Shown: positions 22,814-31,163 of the stretch, piece after piece
Position numbering within the stretch: the stretch's first letter is position 1
How the letters are laid out: each line of letters starts with the position of its first letter
Position numbers and translations under genes: made by a program
Notes under the pieces: model-generated
The model's database searches: none
Told to the model about the DNA's origin: nothing
What the model saw: only the letters and a program-made list of their open reading frames with translations
Assembly: GCA_947651395.1 (NCBI GenBank)
Contig: CANSYW010000003.1
Coordinates: forward strand, 121,940-185,939
Reading direction: 5' to 3'
Origin: an uncultured Pseudoflavonifractor sp.
GTDB taxonomy: Bacteria > Bacillota > Clostridia > Oscillospirales > Oscillospiraceae
Length of the DNA: 64,000 bases

Positions 22814-24306
22814 GTGAAAAGGACAGAGAATTGGAGGCCCTGCTGACCCGGGAGCTGAACAGCCTGCCTCCCGATGACGAGATCGTGGAGCAGACCAATC
22901 CGTGGGAGGAGCCGGTGACCCGCATCGCCATGGGCCTGGCCCTCACCACCATCAAGCTGAATATGTTCTGGCTGGAATACATTCTGCCCACGGTAGGTCT
23001 GCTGCTGCTCTTTTTGGGCTTCCGCACCCTGCGCAAGGAGAATCGATGGTTTTTCCTTGGCTGGCTGTTTACGCTGTACAGACTGGCCGGCTGGCTGGCG
23101 GAGCTCGTCGGCGCCGCCCTTCCCCGAAGCGGAGCGGCAGGGGAGATGACGCCGCTGAGCGCGGTTCTGGCGACAGGGCTTCAGGTCGGCTTTTTCCTCA
23201 TTTTGCGCAAGGCCTTGGATCAGGTATTCCAAAAGGCCGGGGTGGAGCGGGAAAAGGATCCGCTGCTCCTTTTGGCGGCGCTGTCTGCGGTCATGGCGGC
23301 CCTGGCGCTGTCGCCCCTGTCCCACAGCTGGCTGGCGGTCATCCCCACCCTGGGCTTCTATATCTACGCCCTCAAAGCCCTCTATCACCTGCCGGAGAAG
23401 CTTTCCGACGCGGGCTACGCCCTCACCGCTGCCCCGGTGCGGCTGAGCGACAACGCCGTACGGCTGGCCTATCTCCTCCTCTGCCTGGTCATCGTTACAG
23501 GAGGGAGCCTCCTCGCCGCCCATATCCCCCTGGAGGCGGCGCCGGACACCGGGGCCCGGAGCGCCTGCGTGCGTCAGGAGCTGCTGACGCTTGGCTTTCC
23601 GGAGGAGCAGCTTGCCGACCTGCCGGATGAACAACTGGAGGGCTTGTCCGGAGCGATCTATGTGGACGTGTCCCGGGAGCTTTTGATGTTCGATCCTCAC
23701 AGCGAGCCGGAGAAGAACAGTTACGGGCTGGTCTATCAGTATGTGGACGCGCCGGGAAAGATCAATCTGGATGTGACCTCGGCTACGGTAGAGTTGCCCG
23801 GCCATCACTTTCGTACCTTTGTGTTCTTTCAGTGGAAGAGCATGGCCTATGGGGTCGACCACGGTCCCTTCTGGGCCGACGGCTTTCTATTCCGTACGGA
23901 GGAGTCCGCTGAGGAATTGACCTACAGTGGAGCGTTGCTCTATGAGCGGGAGGGGGAGAGCTGGATCGCCCCCATTCCGGAGCTGACCATGGGGGAGCGT
24001 ACCTCCACAGGCTTTTTCGGAACGTCGACCTACCAGGCCATCACCGGCCGGGTAAACTATCCCATGGGGGCGGAGAACCGCCGGGGCTGGCTTGCAGCGG
24101 ACTTTGATCTGCCCGCGGATCAATGGCTGGGGGCCATGATCCTCAACTGGTCCCGCGAAGGCGCGCCACGTTTCCCCTATACCGATCCGATGGAGCGCGT
24201 CGGTTCGATCCACGAAAACCGGAGGCAGTTCTACACCACCTTCCAGACCCTGTCCCGCTATCTCTGGGAGCAGGCGGGGGAACCGGAGGAGTGGCCGCCC
24301 CAGTGA
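22810..24306 (+). CDS. Membrane protein, putative anti-sigma partner
   Basis: A 498-residue protein whose first 45 residues are charged and cytoplasmic, followed by about six membrane helices (roughly residues 55-250) and a large C-terminal extracytoplasmic region of ~250 residues. The start is GTG 22810 with GGGAGGTGA 9 nt upstream, coupled to the sigma gene. Architecture (short cytosolic N-terminus, membrane, large outside domain) and coupling suggest it restrains the ECF sigma factor. I do not recognise the outer domain; function inferred from context only. Confidence 0.6.
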   Translation: MSEKDRELEALLTRELNSLPPDDEIVEQTNPWEEPVTRIAMGLALTTIKLNMFWLEYILPTVGLLLLFLGFRTLRKENRWFFLGWLFTLYRLAGWLAELVGAALPRSGAAGEMTPLSAVLATGLQVGFFLILRKALDQVFQKAGVEREKDPLLLLAALSAVMAALALSPLSHSWLAVIPTLGFYIYALKALYHLPEKLSDAGYALTAAPVRLSDNAVRLAYLLLCLVIVTGGSLLAAHIPLEAAPDTGARSACVRQELLTLGFPEEQLADLPDEQLEGLSGAIYVDVSRELLMFDPHSEPEKNSYGLVYQYVDAPGKINLDVTSATVELPGHHFRTFVFFQWKSMAYGVDHGPFWADGFLFRTEESAEELTYSGALLYEREGESWIAPIPELTMGERTSTGFFGTSTYQAITGRVNYPMGAENRRGWLAADFDLPADQWLGAMILNWSREGAPRFPYTDPMERVGSIHENRRQFYTTFQTLSRYLWEQAGEPEEWPPQ

Positions 24307-24323
24307 CGGAAGAGCGCAAAAGA

Positions 24324-24357
24324 GAGGCTGTCAGCGTTTGCTGACAGCCTCCTTTTT
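24324..24357 (+). terminator. Terminator of the sigma/membrane-protein operon
   Basis: A 12-bp perfect stem (24324-24335 with 24340-24351), GTTT loop, then CTTTTT. Confidence 0.9.
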
Positions 24358-24407
24358 GTGGTTTCATACATCCGCGGTTTCCCGGTATTCCTTCTGAGAT
24401 TGGATAT

Positions 24408-24857
24408 GCACATCCCATTTTGCACCCGGGCGGCAAACTTGGTGCCTGCGATCACGCAGATATACGTGACGGTAAGTACAAGGATAGCCACCAGCTTGCG
24501 GTAGGGGATCAGAGCAGGGAAGAGCATTTCCAGATACATGGCGAAAGCAAGAACTGTTACCGACTGGGTACCCAGCTTAAAGAACACATCCTGAGCGGCG
24601 GTAAAGCCGGCGCAGACCCGGGGACAGGTCAGAGCGTTATAGGCATACATACCGCCATCCAGCTCAAAGACATTGGCCAGGATGGGATAGCGGATGGACT
24701 GGAGAACCACCAGGGCCATGGCCAGGAACAGGGCGATAACGATGCCCCGGCCGGTATAGGCAATGCCATAGCCCAACATGGAGAAGAGGCCGGCGCCGAT
24801 GATCGTGCCAACGCCAATGGAAGTCAGGTCAAACACATTTAGCTTTTTGTTATCCAT
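24408..24857 (-). pseudogene. Amino acid permease (APC family), truncated
   Basis: The first 150 codons encode a clear APC-superfamily permease N-terminus: FDLTSIGVGTIIGAGLFSML, with the GxGxGAG-like motif of helix 1, and four to five helices. Homology stops after KFAARVQNGMC; the frame runs on through unrelated sequence to 24258, overlapping the terminator and 3' end of the convergent operon. APC permeases have about 12 helices and 430-500 residues, so two thirds are missing. The ATG at 24855-24857 lies inside the end of the truncated aminotransferase gene. Confidence 0.8.
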
Positions 24858-25374
24858 TCTCTGTCTGGGCACAGAGCAGTTCAAACCGCGCCCAATCCAT
24901 TTCATAGACGCCAACGGCAGGGTGGAGCTTTTGGCAGTTGACGACCTTGCGGCCCAAATGCTTGATAGTGCTGGTAAAGTTGCTGTAGACAGGGGAGCAG
25001 AGGATCACACCATCCCCCGGCTGAGAAAAGGCGTTGATGGTCTGGCCCACGCCGTCCAAAGCGCCGTTGGAGTAGATGATCCACTCGGTCTTAAGCTCAA
25101 ATCCATAGCGTCGGCGGTACCAATTGACAATGGACTGATTGAATCCCGGCTCCGCTCCCGCCGTCGTGTAGCCAAAGTTGGCGTGGTCGGCGACCCGGTG
25201 CATGGCCTGTACAATGGCTGGAGCCGCTTTAAAGTCCATATCTGCCAGAAGAAGACGAACCGTGTCCTTGTCCAGCCGGATCTCCGGAACGATAGCCCGG
25301 AAATAGCCGGGATCATCAAATTTCATGCTGTAGGTTCCAAAACGCTGGACCTCATGGTCAAAATCGTACTTCAT
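24850..25374 (-). pseudogene. MalY/PatB-type aminotransferase (C-S lyase), truncated
   Basis: 174 codons match the N-terminal part of PatB/MalY pyridoxal-phosphate C-S lyases (LLLADMDFKAAPAIVQAM, FGYTTAGAEPGFNQSIVNWY, GALDGVGQTINAF, PVYSNFTSTI). The frame stops after CAQTENG at 24850, before the catalytic lysine; normal length is ~390. The stop overlaps the permease ATG, so a deletion probably fused the two genes. ATG 25374 has an ideal AGGAGG and a perfect promoter with MarR-type operators, so the locus was once strongly expressed. Confidence 0.8.
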
Positions 25375-25447
25375 TTGATTCCTCCTCATTTTTCTTCCCT
25401 TGGAATATTTCCCGCTCAGGCGCCCATTCCTCACCTCCCGCAAAGTG

Positions 25448-25462
25448 CTTTAGCAGCTAAAG
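25448..25462. promoter_or_regulatory. MarR-type operator, site 1
   Basis: Perfect palindrome CTTTAGC-A-GCTAAAG in the 5' leader of the aminotransferase remnant, 37 bp (centre to centre) from site 2. Confidence 0.6.
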
Positions 25463-25484
25463 GAATTAAGCAAAAAGAAAACTG

Positions 25485-25499
25485 CTTTAGCGGCTAAAA
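25485..25499. promoter_or_regulatory. MarR-type operator, site 2
   Basis: CTTTAGC-G-GCTAAAA, overlapping the predicted transcription start just downstream of the -10 box. Same TTTAGC-N-GCTAAA rule as site 1. Confidence 0.6.
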
Positions 25500-25501
25500 T
25501 A

Positions 25502-25530
25502 ATTATAAAAGAAAAGCGTCTTCCTGTCAA
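25502..25530 (-). promoter_or_regulatory. Perfect consensus promoter of the truncated aminotransferase operon
   Basis: Minus strand TTGACA (25525-25530), 17 bp, TATAAT (25502-25507). The -35 sits in the loop of the upstream MarR gene's terminator hairpin. Confidence 0.85.
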
Positions 25531-25547
25531 TACAAGAAGACGCTTTT
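25508..25547 (-). terminator. Terminator of the MarR gene
   Basis: A 12-bp stem (25512-25523 with 25536-25547), 12-nt loop, T-rich minus-strand tail. It overlaps the next promoter. Confidence 0.75.
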
Positions 25548-25567
25548 TGCCGCTTTGAATAGAAAAG

Positions 25568-26023
25568 TTACCTGTCACTTGTGAATATTGCCCGTATCCT
25601 TTGTTCATATCGAATGAGGTCTTCCAGATCAGCGTCAGAATACTCCTCTAATTTTTCACTGACAAAAAGATGTTCCTCCCGGTCATAGGCAATGTGATCG
25701 GCGCACAGGCCTTTGCCTTTTTCCGTGAGGGAGAGGATGGTTTGCCGCTTGTCCTGGCTGGACTTCAGGCGGATCACATAGCCCTTTTTCTCCAGTTTGG
25801 CAGCCATTTGCGTCACCGCGCCGGGGGTTACGTTCAAAAGCTCAGCTACTTCACTCATGGAAGGACGTTCCCTTGAGCCCAGGGCCATCACAAAATGAAC
25901 TTCTTTCATGTACAGGGAGTCGTCTGCGGCATATTTCCGGGGGCGATTCATAAAGTCGGAGATCGCGGTGGCGGATGTCGTACACTCCCACAACAGCTTT
26001 TCAATCAGTTCCAGCCGATCCAC
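25568..26023 (-). CDS. MarR family transcriptional regulator
   Basis: A 151-residue winged-helix regulator: MSEVAELLNVTPGAVTQMAA (recognition region), KKGYVIRLKSSQDKRQTILS (wing) and LTEKGKGL. I place the start at GTG 26023 behind GGAAAGG, because the longer frame to 26095 runs through the tsf terminator hairpin. It lies upstream of the promoter with two TTTAGC-N-GCTAAA palindromes and presumably binds them. The regulated genes are now truncated, leaving the regulator without an intact neighbour target. Confidence 0.88.
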   Translation of the reverse strand: MDRLELIEKLLWECTTSATAISDFMNRPRKYAADDSLYMKEVHFVMALGSRERPSMSEVAELLNVTPGAVTQMAAKLEKKGYVIRLKSSQDKRQTILSLTEKGKGLCADHIAYDREEHLFVSEKLEEYSDADLEDLIRYEQRIRAIFTSDR

Positions 26024-26044
26024 ACAGTCATCCCTTTCCTTTAT

Positions 26045-26087
26045 AAAAAGAAGCTCTGAAGCACTTTCGGCTCCAGAGCTTCTTTTT
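26045..26087 (-). terminator. Terminator of the rpsB-tsf operon
   Basis: A 14-bp stem (26045-26058 with 26074-26087) just after the tsf stop, with a T-rich minus-strand tail. Confidence 0.85.
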
Positions 26088-26098
26088 ACATACATCTC

Positions 26099-27010
26099 TT
26101 ACTTCTGGAGCTTGGCGATCTCCTCGGCAAAGTTCTCCTGCTTCTTCTCAATGCCCTCGCCCTTCTCAAAACGCACGGCGCTCTTGAAGGTGAGGCTGCC
26201 GCCGGCGGCCTTGGCGGCAGAGGCGATATAGGCCTCCACGCTCATGGAGCCGTCCTTCACGAAGGCCTGCTGGAGCAGGCAGTTCTCCTCATAGAACTTG
26301 CGCAACTTGCCGGTGACGATGCCCTCCTTGACCTTGTCGGGCTTGGCGGCCATCTTGGGGTCGTTGGCCATCTGCACCAGCATGATCTTCTTCTCTTCCT
26401 CCAGAGTGGCGTCGTCCACCTGGCTCTTGTCCCAGAAGCGGGGGTTCATGGCGGCGATCTGCATGGCCACGTCCTTGCCGATAGCCTCCACCTTGTCGGC
26501 GGAGAGATCGGTGTCAAAGTTCACCAGCACGCCGATCTTGCCGCCGGCGTGGACATAGGGGGCGCTGACGCCCTCGGTGAAGAAGAAGAAGCGGCGAACC
26601 TTGATGTTCTCGCCGATGACCAGCACCATCTCCTGCTGCTCCTCCTGGACGGTGCGGCCGTTGCCGTAGGGGGCGGCCATGAGGGTGTCCAGGTCAGCGG
26701 GCTTGTTGGCCACCACAGCGGCGGCAACCCCGTGGACAAACTCCACGAACTTCTCGTTCTTGCCCACAAAGTCGGTCTCGGCGTTGACCTCGACCACCAC
26801 GCCCACACCGTCGATGACGGTGGCATAAGCGGCGCCCTCGGCGGCGATACGGCCGCCCTTCTTGATGGAGGCGGCCAGACCCTTCTCGCGGAGGAACTCC
26901 ACGGCCTTATCCATGTCGCCGTTGGACTCCACCAGGGCCTTCTTGCACTCCATCATGCCCACGCCGGTCTTCTCCCGGAGGGCCTGTACTTCTTTCGCGG
27001 TAATTGCCAT
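26099..27010 (-). CDS. tsf: Elongation factor Ts
   Basis: A 303-residue EF-Ts, the guanine nucleotide exchange factor for EF-Tu. The N-terminal UBA-like signature VQALREKTGVGMMECKKALV and the TDFVGKN motif (NAETDFVGKNEKFVEFVH) are intact, as is the C-terminal coiled region. Standard operon with rpsB 76 bp upstream. Confidence 0.97.
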   Translation of the reverse strand: MAITAKEVQALREKTGVGMMECKKALVESNGDMDKAVEFLREKGLAASIKKGGRIAAEGAAYATVIDGVGVVVEVNAETDFVGKNEKFVEFVHGVAAAVVANKPADLDTLMAAPYGNGRTVQEEQQEMVLVIGENIKVRRFFFFTEGVSAPYVHAGGKIGVLVNFDTDLSADKVEAIGKDVAMQIAAMNPRFWDKSQVDDATLEEEKKIMLVQMANDPKMAAKPDKVKEGIVTGKLRKFYEENCLLQQAFVKDGSMSVEAYIASAAKAAGGSLTFKSAVRFEKGEGIEKKQENFAEEIAKLQK

Positions 27011-27086
27011 ATCAATGACCTCCTATAATTATTTTAAAAATAAAGGAGCGCCCGCCCGCGCGGGACGGGCGCTTCCAAGGGATTTT

Positions 27087-27815
27087 TTATTCAGCGGCGG
27101 ACTCGGCGGCAGCCTCAGCGGGAGCGGCGTCCACGCCCTGGCGGCCCTCCTGGATAGCGTTGGCCATAACGCCGGAGATGAGCTTGATGGCCCGGATAGC
27201 GTCATCATTGCCGGGGATCACGTAGTCGATTTCGTCGGGGTCGCAGTTGGTGTCCACAATGGCCACAATGGGGATGTGGAGCTTGCGGGCCTCGTTGATG
27301 GCGTTGCGCTCCTTGCGGGGGTCCACCACGAACAGAGCGCCGGGGAGCTTGCGCATCTCGGCCACGCCGCCCAGGTACTTCTCTAGCTTGGCGATCTCGC
27401 CCAGGTGCTTCATGACTTCCTTCTTGGGGAGCATGTCGAAGGTGCCGTCCTCCTGCATCTTCTTGAGCTGGTTGAGACGATCCACACGGCCGCGCATGGT
27501 TTTGAAGTTGGTGAGCATACCGCCCAGCCAGCGGGCGTTGACCCAGTACATGCCGCAGCGGCCGGCCTCTTCCTTGATGGCCTCCTGCGCCTGCTTCTTG
27601 GTGCCCACGAAGAGGAGGGTGCCCCCCTCGGCGGACATATCCCGGACGAAGGAGTAGGCCTCCTCCAGCTTCTTCACGGTCTTCTGCAGATCAATAATGT
27701 AGATGCCGTTGCGCTCGGTGTAGATATACGCAGACATCTTGGGGTTCCAGCGACGGGTCTGATGTCCAAAGTGGACGCCCGCCTCGAGAAGCTGCTTCAT
27801 AGATACGACTGCCAT
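27087..27815 (-). CDS. rpsB: Small ribosomal subunit protein S2 (uS2)
   Basis: A 242-residue S2 with the N-terminal [20 protein letters not shown] signature and the [13 protein letters not shown] motif at the C-terminus; the extension ends in an Ala/Glu-rich tail. ATG 27815 is placed behind AAAGGAGG. First gene of the rpsB-tsf operon with a long leader. Confidence 0.97.
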   Translation of the reverse strand: MAVVSMKQLLEAGVHFGHQTRRWNPKMSAYIYTERNGIYIIDLQKTVKKLEEAYSFVRDMSAEGGTLLFVGTKKQAQEAIKEEAGRCGMYWVNARWLGGMLTNFKTMRGRVDRLNQLKKMQEDGTFDMLPKKEVMKHLGEIAKLEKYLGGVAEMRKLPGALFVVDPRKERNAINEARKLHIPIVAIVDTNCDPDEIDYVIPGNDDAIRAIKLISGVMANAIQEGRQGVDAAPAEAAAESAAE

Positions 27816-27930
27816 AGTTCAAATTTCCTCCTTTATTTGTTGATTCCTCCACCCGCTTCATCCAAGGCCGGCCAACCGGGTCGCCCCGGCACCTGGCCCC
27901 TCGTCCACAGGTGTGCGTAATCACATGCCA
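27816..27930 (-). promoter_or_regulatory. Structured 5' leader of rpsB
   Basis: About 115 nt of GC-rich leader between promoter and start. It can fold into hairpins such as GGCCAGGTGCC...GGTTGGCC-type pairings. Ribosomal protein leaders often bind their own product, so autoregulation by S2 is plausible but not shown. Confidence 0.35.
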
Positions 27931-27934
27931 TGGT

Positions 27935-27963
27935 AGTTTACCACAGTTTGCCCGGAAAGGCAA
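27935..27963 (-). promoter_or_regulatory. Promoter of rpsB-tsf
   Basis: Minus strand TTGCCT (27958-27963), 17 bp, TAAACT (27935-27940). Confidence 0.7.
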
Positions 27964-28026
27964 GAGTTTTTCTTTCAAAAAGGGATGTTTTTCCGTCAAA
28001 AGAAGGGGTAAACAGCGGGGCAAGGG

Positions 28027-28821
28027 CTATTTGACCAGCGTACCGTTCTTTTTCCAGGCCGCAAGTACCGCATCGATGGCCGCGGCGCGCAGCCCATGGC
28101 GCTCCAACTGGGCCACACCCTCAATGGTAGAGCCGCCGGGGGAGCACACCGCATCCTTCAGCGCGCCGGGGTGTTCTCCACTCTCCAGCACCATGGCTGC
28201 CGCCCCCAGAGTCATCTGGGCGGCGTAGGTCAGCGCCTGCTTCCGGGGGAGACCGGCGGCCACACCGCCGTCTGCCAGCGCCTCAATGTAGGGGAAGATG
28301 AAGGCGGGACCGCAGCCGGCCACAGCGCTGAAAGCGTCCATCTGTCCCTCCTCAATGAGCTCCACCCGACCGGAGGCGGCCAGAATGGCCTTCACATCTG
28401 TAAAGTGTCCCTCCTTGGCGCTTTCTGCGCCGCAAAGGGCGCTCATGCCCATTCCGATGGCGCAGGGGGTGTTGGGCATGACGCGCAGGACCGGGGTATC
28501 CGGCCCGGCCCAGGATTGGAGATCGGACAGAGTCACGCCCGCCGCCACCGAGACCACCACTTGACCGGGGAGAAGGGGGGAGAGCTCAGCGAGAAGGGCC
28601 TGGATCTGTTTGGGCTTGACGCACAGGAAGAGATAGTTTGCCTGCCGGGCCGCTTCCTGGTTGGTTGGGCAGAAGGAACAGCCGGTCTCCGCCGCCAGAG
28701 CCTCCGCCTTGGCGGCGGTACGGTTGGCGCAGATCACCTCCTGGGGCCCAACGGCCTTACAGGCCGCCCGGAGAAGGGCTGCGCCCATGTTTCCGGTTCC
28801 GATAAACGCCACTTGTTTCAT
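28027..28821 (-). CDS. proC: Pyrroline-5-carboxylate reductase
   Basis: A 264-residue ProC, the last step of proline synthesis (NAD(P)H reduction of pyrroline-5-carboxylate). The Rossmann motif FIGTGNMGAALL opens the protein, VMPNTPCAIGMGMSAL contains the substrate loop, and the signature DAVCSPGGSTIEGVAQLE (Pfam ProC signature region) is intact near the C-terminus. Complete and monocistronic; a weak TTATCC-17-TATATT may be its promoter. Confidence 0.95.
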   Translation of the reverse strand: MKQVAFIGTGNMGAALLRAACKAVGPQEVICANRTAAKAEALAAETGCSFCPTNQEAARQANYLFLCVKPKQIQALLAELSPLLPGQVVVSVAAGVTLSDLQSWAGPDTPVLRVMPNTPCAIGMGMSALCGAESAKEGHFTDVKAILAASGRVELIEEGQMDAFSAVAGCGPAFIFPYIEALADGGVAAGLPRKQALTYAAQMTLGAAAMVLESGEHPGALKDAVCSPGGSTIEGVAQLERHGLRAAAIDAVLAAWKKNGTLVK

Positions 28822-28862
28822 AAGAAGTCACCTCAAATATAGGATGGGGTTCCCGTTTGGAT

Positions 28863-28894
28863 AAAAAAGAGGGCCGCACCTGTGTGCGGCCCTC
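28863..28894 (-). terminator. Terminator of the bactofilin gene
   Basis: An 11-bp stem (28869-28879 with 28884-28894), CTGT loop; minus-strand tail TTTTTTAT (28861-28868). Confidence 0.85.
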
Positions 28895-28906
28895 CTCGGC
28901 AGTTGA

Positions 28907-29785
28907 TCAGATCTCCAAGCCATCTCCGAAGAGGGCGTTGGTCTCGGGGTCCTCGGCGATCCGCATAGAGCCCTGGATGCGGGCGCCCTGGTTCATGGCG
29001 ATGGTGCAAGCGGTCACATTGCCCGCCAGCACGGAGCCGGGGAAGAAGGTGGCGGCACGGGCGATCTGGAGATTGCCCTTGATCTTGCCGTCAGACTCAA
29101 TGTCGGTGGCCAGCACATCGCCCACCACCATGGCGCTGGCGTCCAGCGACACAGAGGAGGTGGAGGTGATGTTGCCCTGCACGGCACAACCGGCCAGAAC
29201 AACGGCGGCGCCCTTCACGTCGCCCAGCACCTTGCCGCTGATGCGCACGTTTCCGGTGGCCTCCAGATTGCCCTTCAGCTTACCCAGAACCTCCACGTCA
29301 CCCTCGGCCCGCAGGTCTCCGAAAAAGGAGGCGCCGGCGGCGATCACGGTGGCGTTGGGACGAATGAAGGGAGCGCGAACCGCGTCCTCATCCTCGTCGA
29401 CAGGAGAAGCGAAGGGCTCGGGCTTGGGTTCCGCCACAGGGGAGGGGGGAGGCGTGACGGAACGACCGATGCCAAAGAAACCGCTCCGGGCGGGCTGGGG
29501 CTCCGGCCGGGTCTCCAACTCTGCGGTAGGCTCCTGCTTGGGCGGCTGGGGCTCTGCCACACGGGTAGCGACACGGGGCTCCCTGCGGGCCTCTACCCGG
29601 GGTTCCACCGTGATCTCCACAGGAGACTCCTGGAAAAGGGTCTTTTCAACCGTCTGGGCGACCTCCTGCCTGGTGGCGTCCAGATCGGTCTCAAAGCCCT
29701 CGTCGGCCTTTTCTTCCTTGGTCATGCCAACCAGACCAAGGAGCTCTTTCATCGCCTGTCTCATATTTTCTTTATTACTGGCCAT
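28907..29785 (-). CDS. Bactofilin (polymer-forming cytoskeletal protein)
   Basis: A 292-residue protein: residues 1-140 are acidic, proline-rich and disordered; residues 145-260 are the right-handed beta-helix of bactofilins (ATVIAAGASFFGDLRAEGDV, VLGKLKGNLEATGNVRISGK, GDVKGAAVVLAGCAVQGNI). Bactofilins polymerise without nucleotide and recruit cell-wall enzymes. It lies 48 bp downstream of a polysaccharide-deacetylase-like membrane protein, with which it is probably co-transcribed, so a cell-envelope scaffold role is likely. Confidence 0.9.
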   Translation of the reverse strand: MASNKENMRQAMKELLGLVGMTKEEKADEGFETDLDATRQEVAQTVEKTLFQESPVEITVEPRVEARREPRVATRVAEPQPPKQEPTAELETRPEPQPARSGFFGIGRSVTPPPSPVAEPKPEPFASPVDEDEDAVRAPFIRPNATVIAAGASFFGDLRAEGDVEVLGKLKGNLEATGNVRISGKVLGDVKGAAVVLAGCAVQGNITSTSSVSLDASAMVVGDVLATDIESDGKIKGNLQIARAATFFPGSVLAGNVTACTIAMNQGARIQGSMRIAEDPETNALFGDGLEI

Positions 29786-29833
29786 TTACCGCACCTTCCC
29801 ATCTGTGCAAACTCTCCCGCGCCCGCTTGTCTT

Positions 29834-30727
29834 TCAGGGTGCGCTTTTATAACTGAATACCACCGGCAACACTGCCGTTGTCAGAGGCTGGAATTTGTAG
29901 CCGTCCTGCCGCAGCCCCTCGAGGATCCCCTCCAGAGCCTTGGCCACATTCTCTTTCCCGTAGCTGTCCTGAAGCATTACGATGCCCCGGTCCTTGCCCT
30001 CCATGCCCTGGAGCACATTGGCCTGGATCTGATCGACGCTCTGACCGCCCCGGGTGCTCTCGCCCGACACGCTCCAGTCAAAATAGACGAAGCTTCGGCG
30101 GAGCATTTCGGCGATAAGCTCCTGATAGATGCCGCTGTTATAGGCGTTGATACTGCCGCCGGGGAAGCGGAAGATCTGCGCTTTTTGACCTGTGGTCTGG
30201 TAGACCAGGTCGTAGATCTTTTGAAAATCCGCCAGATAGTCCTCAACGGAGTTGTAGATCTCCTGATAAGAAAGGCTGTAGCCGCGAAGGCCGATGGCGT
30301 GTCCCCGGTTGGCGATCTCCTTGAGGAGCGCCAGAGAATCGGCGTCGCTTTGACCGGAGACAAAGAAGGTGGCCTTCACACCATACGCGTCCAAGGTGTC
30401 CAAAATGTCCCGGGTGTTGGGACTGGGGCTGCCGTCAAAGGTGAGGTAGACCGTCTTGGAGGCCGGGACACGCCTGGCGGGAATAGCCCGTTCGCCGTAC
30501 AGCTCGGGAAAAAGTTCCTGATAGGCCAGAGCGTCGGCCTGGTCGGGGCCAAGAAGCGCGGAATAGTCGGGAAGGGCCAGAGAGATCTCTTCCAGCTGAT
30601 CCATCCGCTTTTTTAAATTGGAATACCGGACGCCGAAGATGATGGCAAGCGCGGTGGGGATCAGGATCAACAGCGCCAGGATCACCAGGATGAGGCGCTT
30701 AAAAAATGCCACGCTGAAGGTTTTCAT
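29834..30727 (-). CDS. Membrane-anchored polysaccharide deacetylase-like protein, catalytically degenerate
   Basis: A 297-residue protein with one N-terminal membrane helix (12-33), short coil, and a NodB-fold domain (90-285). Compared with family motifs: TFDDGP has become T-F-D-G-S-P (96-101), losing the metal-binding Asp; the NH-x-x-x-H pair is replaced in GHAIGLRGYSLS (142-153); RxPGG is kept (RFPGGS); the last motif's His is Gln (VMLQDS). It therefore probably binds rather than cleaves glycans. ATG 30727 lies 6 nt after AGGAGG; ATG 30733 is too close. Confidence 0.85.
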   Translation of the reverse strand: MKTFSVAFFKRLILVILALLILIPTALAIIFGVRYSNLKKRMDQLEEISLALPDYSALLGPDQADALAYQELFPELYGERAIPARRVPASKTVYLTFDGSPSPNTRDILDTLDAYGVKATFFVSGQSDADSLALLKEIANRGHAIGLRGYSLSYQEIYNSVEDYLADFQKIYDLVYQTTGQKAQIFRFPGGSINAYNSGIYQELIAEMLRRSFVYFDWSVSGESTRGGQSVDQIQANVLQGMEGKDRGIVMLQDSYGKENVAKALEGILEGLRQDGYKFQPLTTAVLPVVFSYKSAP

Positions 30728-30788
30728 CCCCATCCTCCTATCCACGACACACGCACATGGACAGAGCGCCGCGTAGTTTAACAAATTG

Positions 30789-30817
30789 ATTATAAAGCAG
30801 TTATCCCGACTTGTCAA
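30789..30817 (-). promoter_or_regulatory. Perfect consensus promoter of the deacetylase-like/bactofilin operon
   Basis: Minus strand TTGACA (30812-30817), 17 bp, TATAAT (30789-30794), 60 bp before the start codon. Confidence 0.85.
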
Positions 30818-30977
30818 CTTTTTTAACGACTTTTTGCGGCAAAAAAAGGAATGAGCGGCGGCCGGCTGAAATTTTCAAAACAGGCTCTCCCTATTTTTGC
30901 TTACATTTGCTATTATTATGAGAAAAGAAACCGTTCAGACAAATTTCGGATCCCGGGAGGGACTTCAAAATGAGGAC

Positions 30978-31006
30978 TTGACAAACCATTTCCAGGCCGC
31001 TATAAT
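30978..31006 (+). promoter_or_regulatory. Perfect consensus promoter of tRNA-Leu
   Basis: TTGACA (30978-30983), 17 bp, TATAAT (31001-31006), 28 bp before the mature tRNA 5' end. Confidence 0.9.
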
Positions 31007-31034
31007 AGCATGGTGCCCCAAATGGGGCGCAAAC

Positions 31035-31121
31035 GCGGATGTGCTGGAATTGGTAGACTGGCCAGCTTGAGGTGCTGGTGCTCAATTGGGCGTGCGGGTT
31101 CAAGTCCCGCCATCCGCACCA
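31035..31121 (+). tRNA. tRNA-Leu (GAG anticodon)
   Basis: Acceptor arms GCGGATG / CATCCGC pair perfectly, the anticodon stem CCAGC/GCTGG encloses TTGAGGT (anticodon GAG), a long class II variable arm fits leucine, the T arm reads GCGGGTTCAAGTCCCGC, and CCA is encoded (31119-31121). The 3' half from 31099 is contributed by the integrated element's attachment site but restores an intact tRNA. Confidence 0.95.
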
Positions 31122-31122
31122 A
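31099..31122 (+). repeat. attL: 24-bp direct repeat within tRNA-Leu
   Basis: Spans from TTCAAG of the T loop to CACCAA after the encoded CCA. Identical to 38199-38222; differing flanks (G...G versus A...A) define its limits. Confidence 0.93.
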
Positions 31123-31163
31123 GAAAGAAGCCTGTAACTGCAATGGTTACAGGCTTCTTTCTT
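31121..31163 (+). terminator. Element-encoded tRNA terminator
   Basis: An 18-bp perfect stem (31121-31138 with 31146-31163) immediately after the CCA, ending in CTTCTTTCTT. It replaces the original chromosomal terminator, which is now beyond attR. Confidence 0.8.

Noticed and set aside
24258..24407. C-terminal extension of the truncated permease frame
   Set aside because: It crosses a terminator and the 3' end of the convergent gene and shows no permease similarity.
25968..26095. Longer N-terminus for the MarR regulator starting at 26095
   Set aside because: It would be translated from the tsf terminator hairpin; GTG 26023 has a proper ribosome site.
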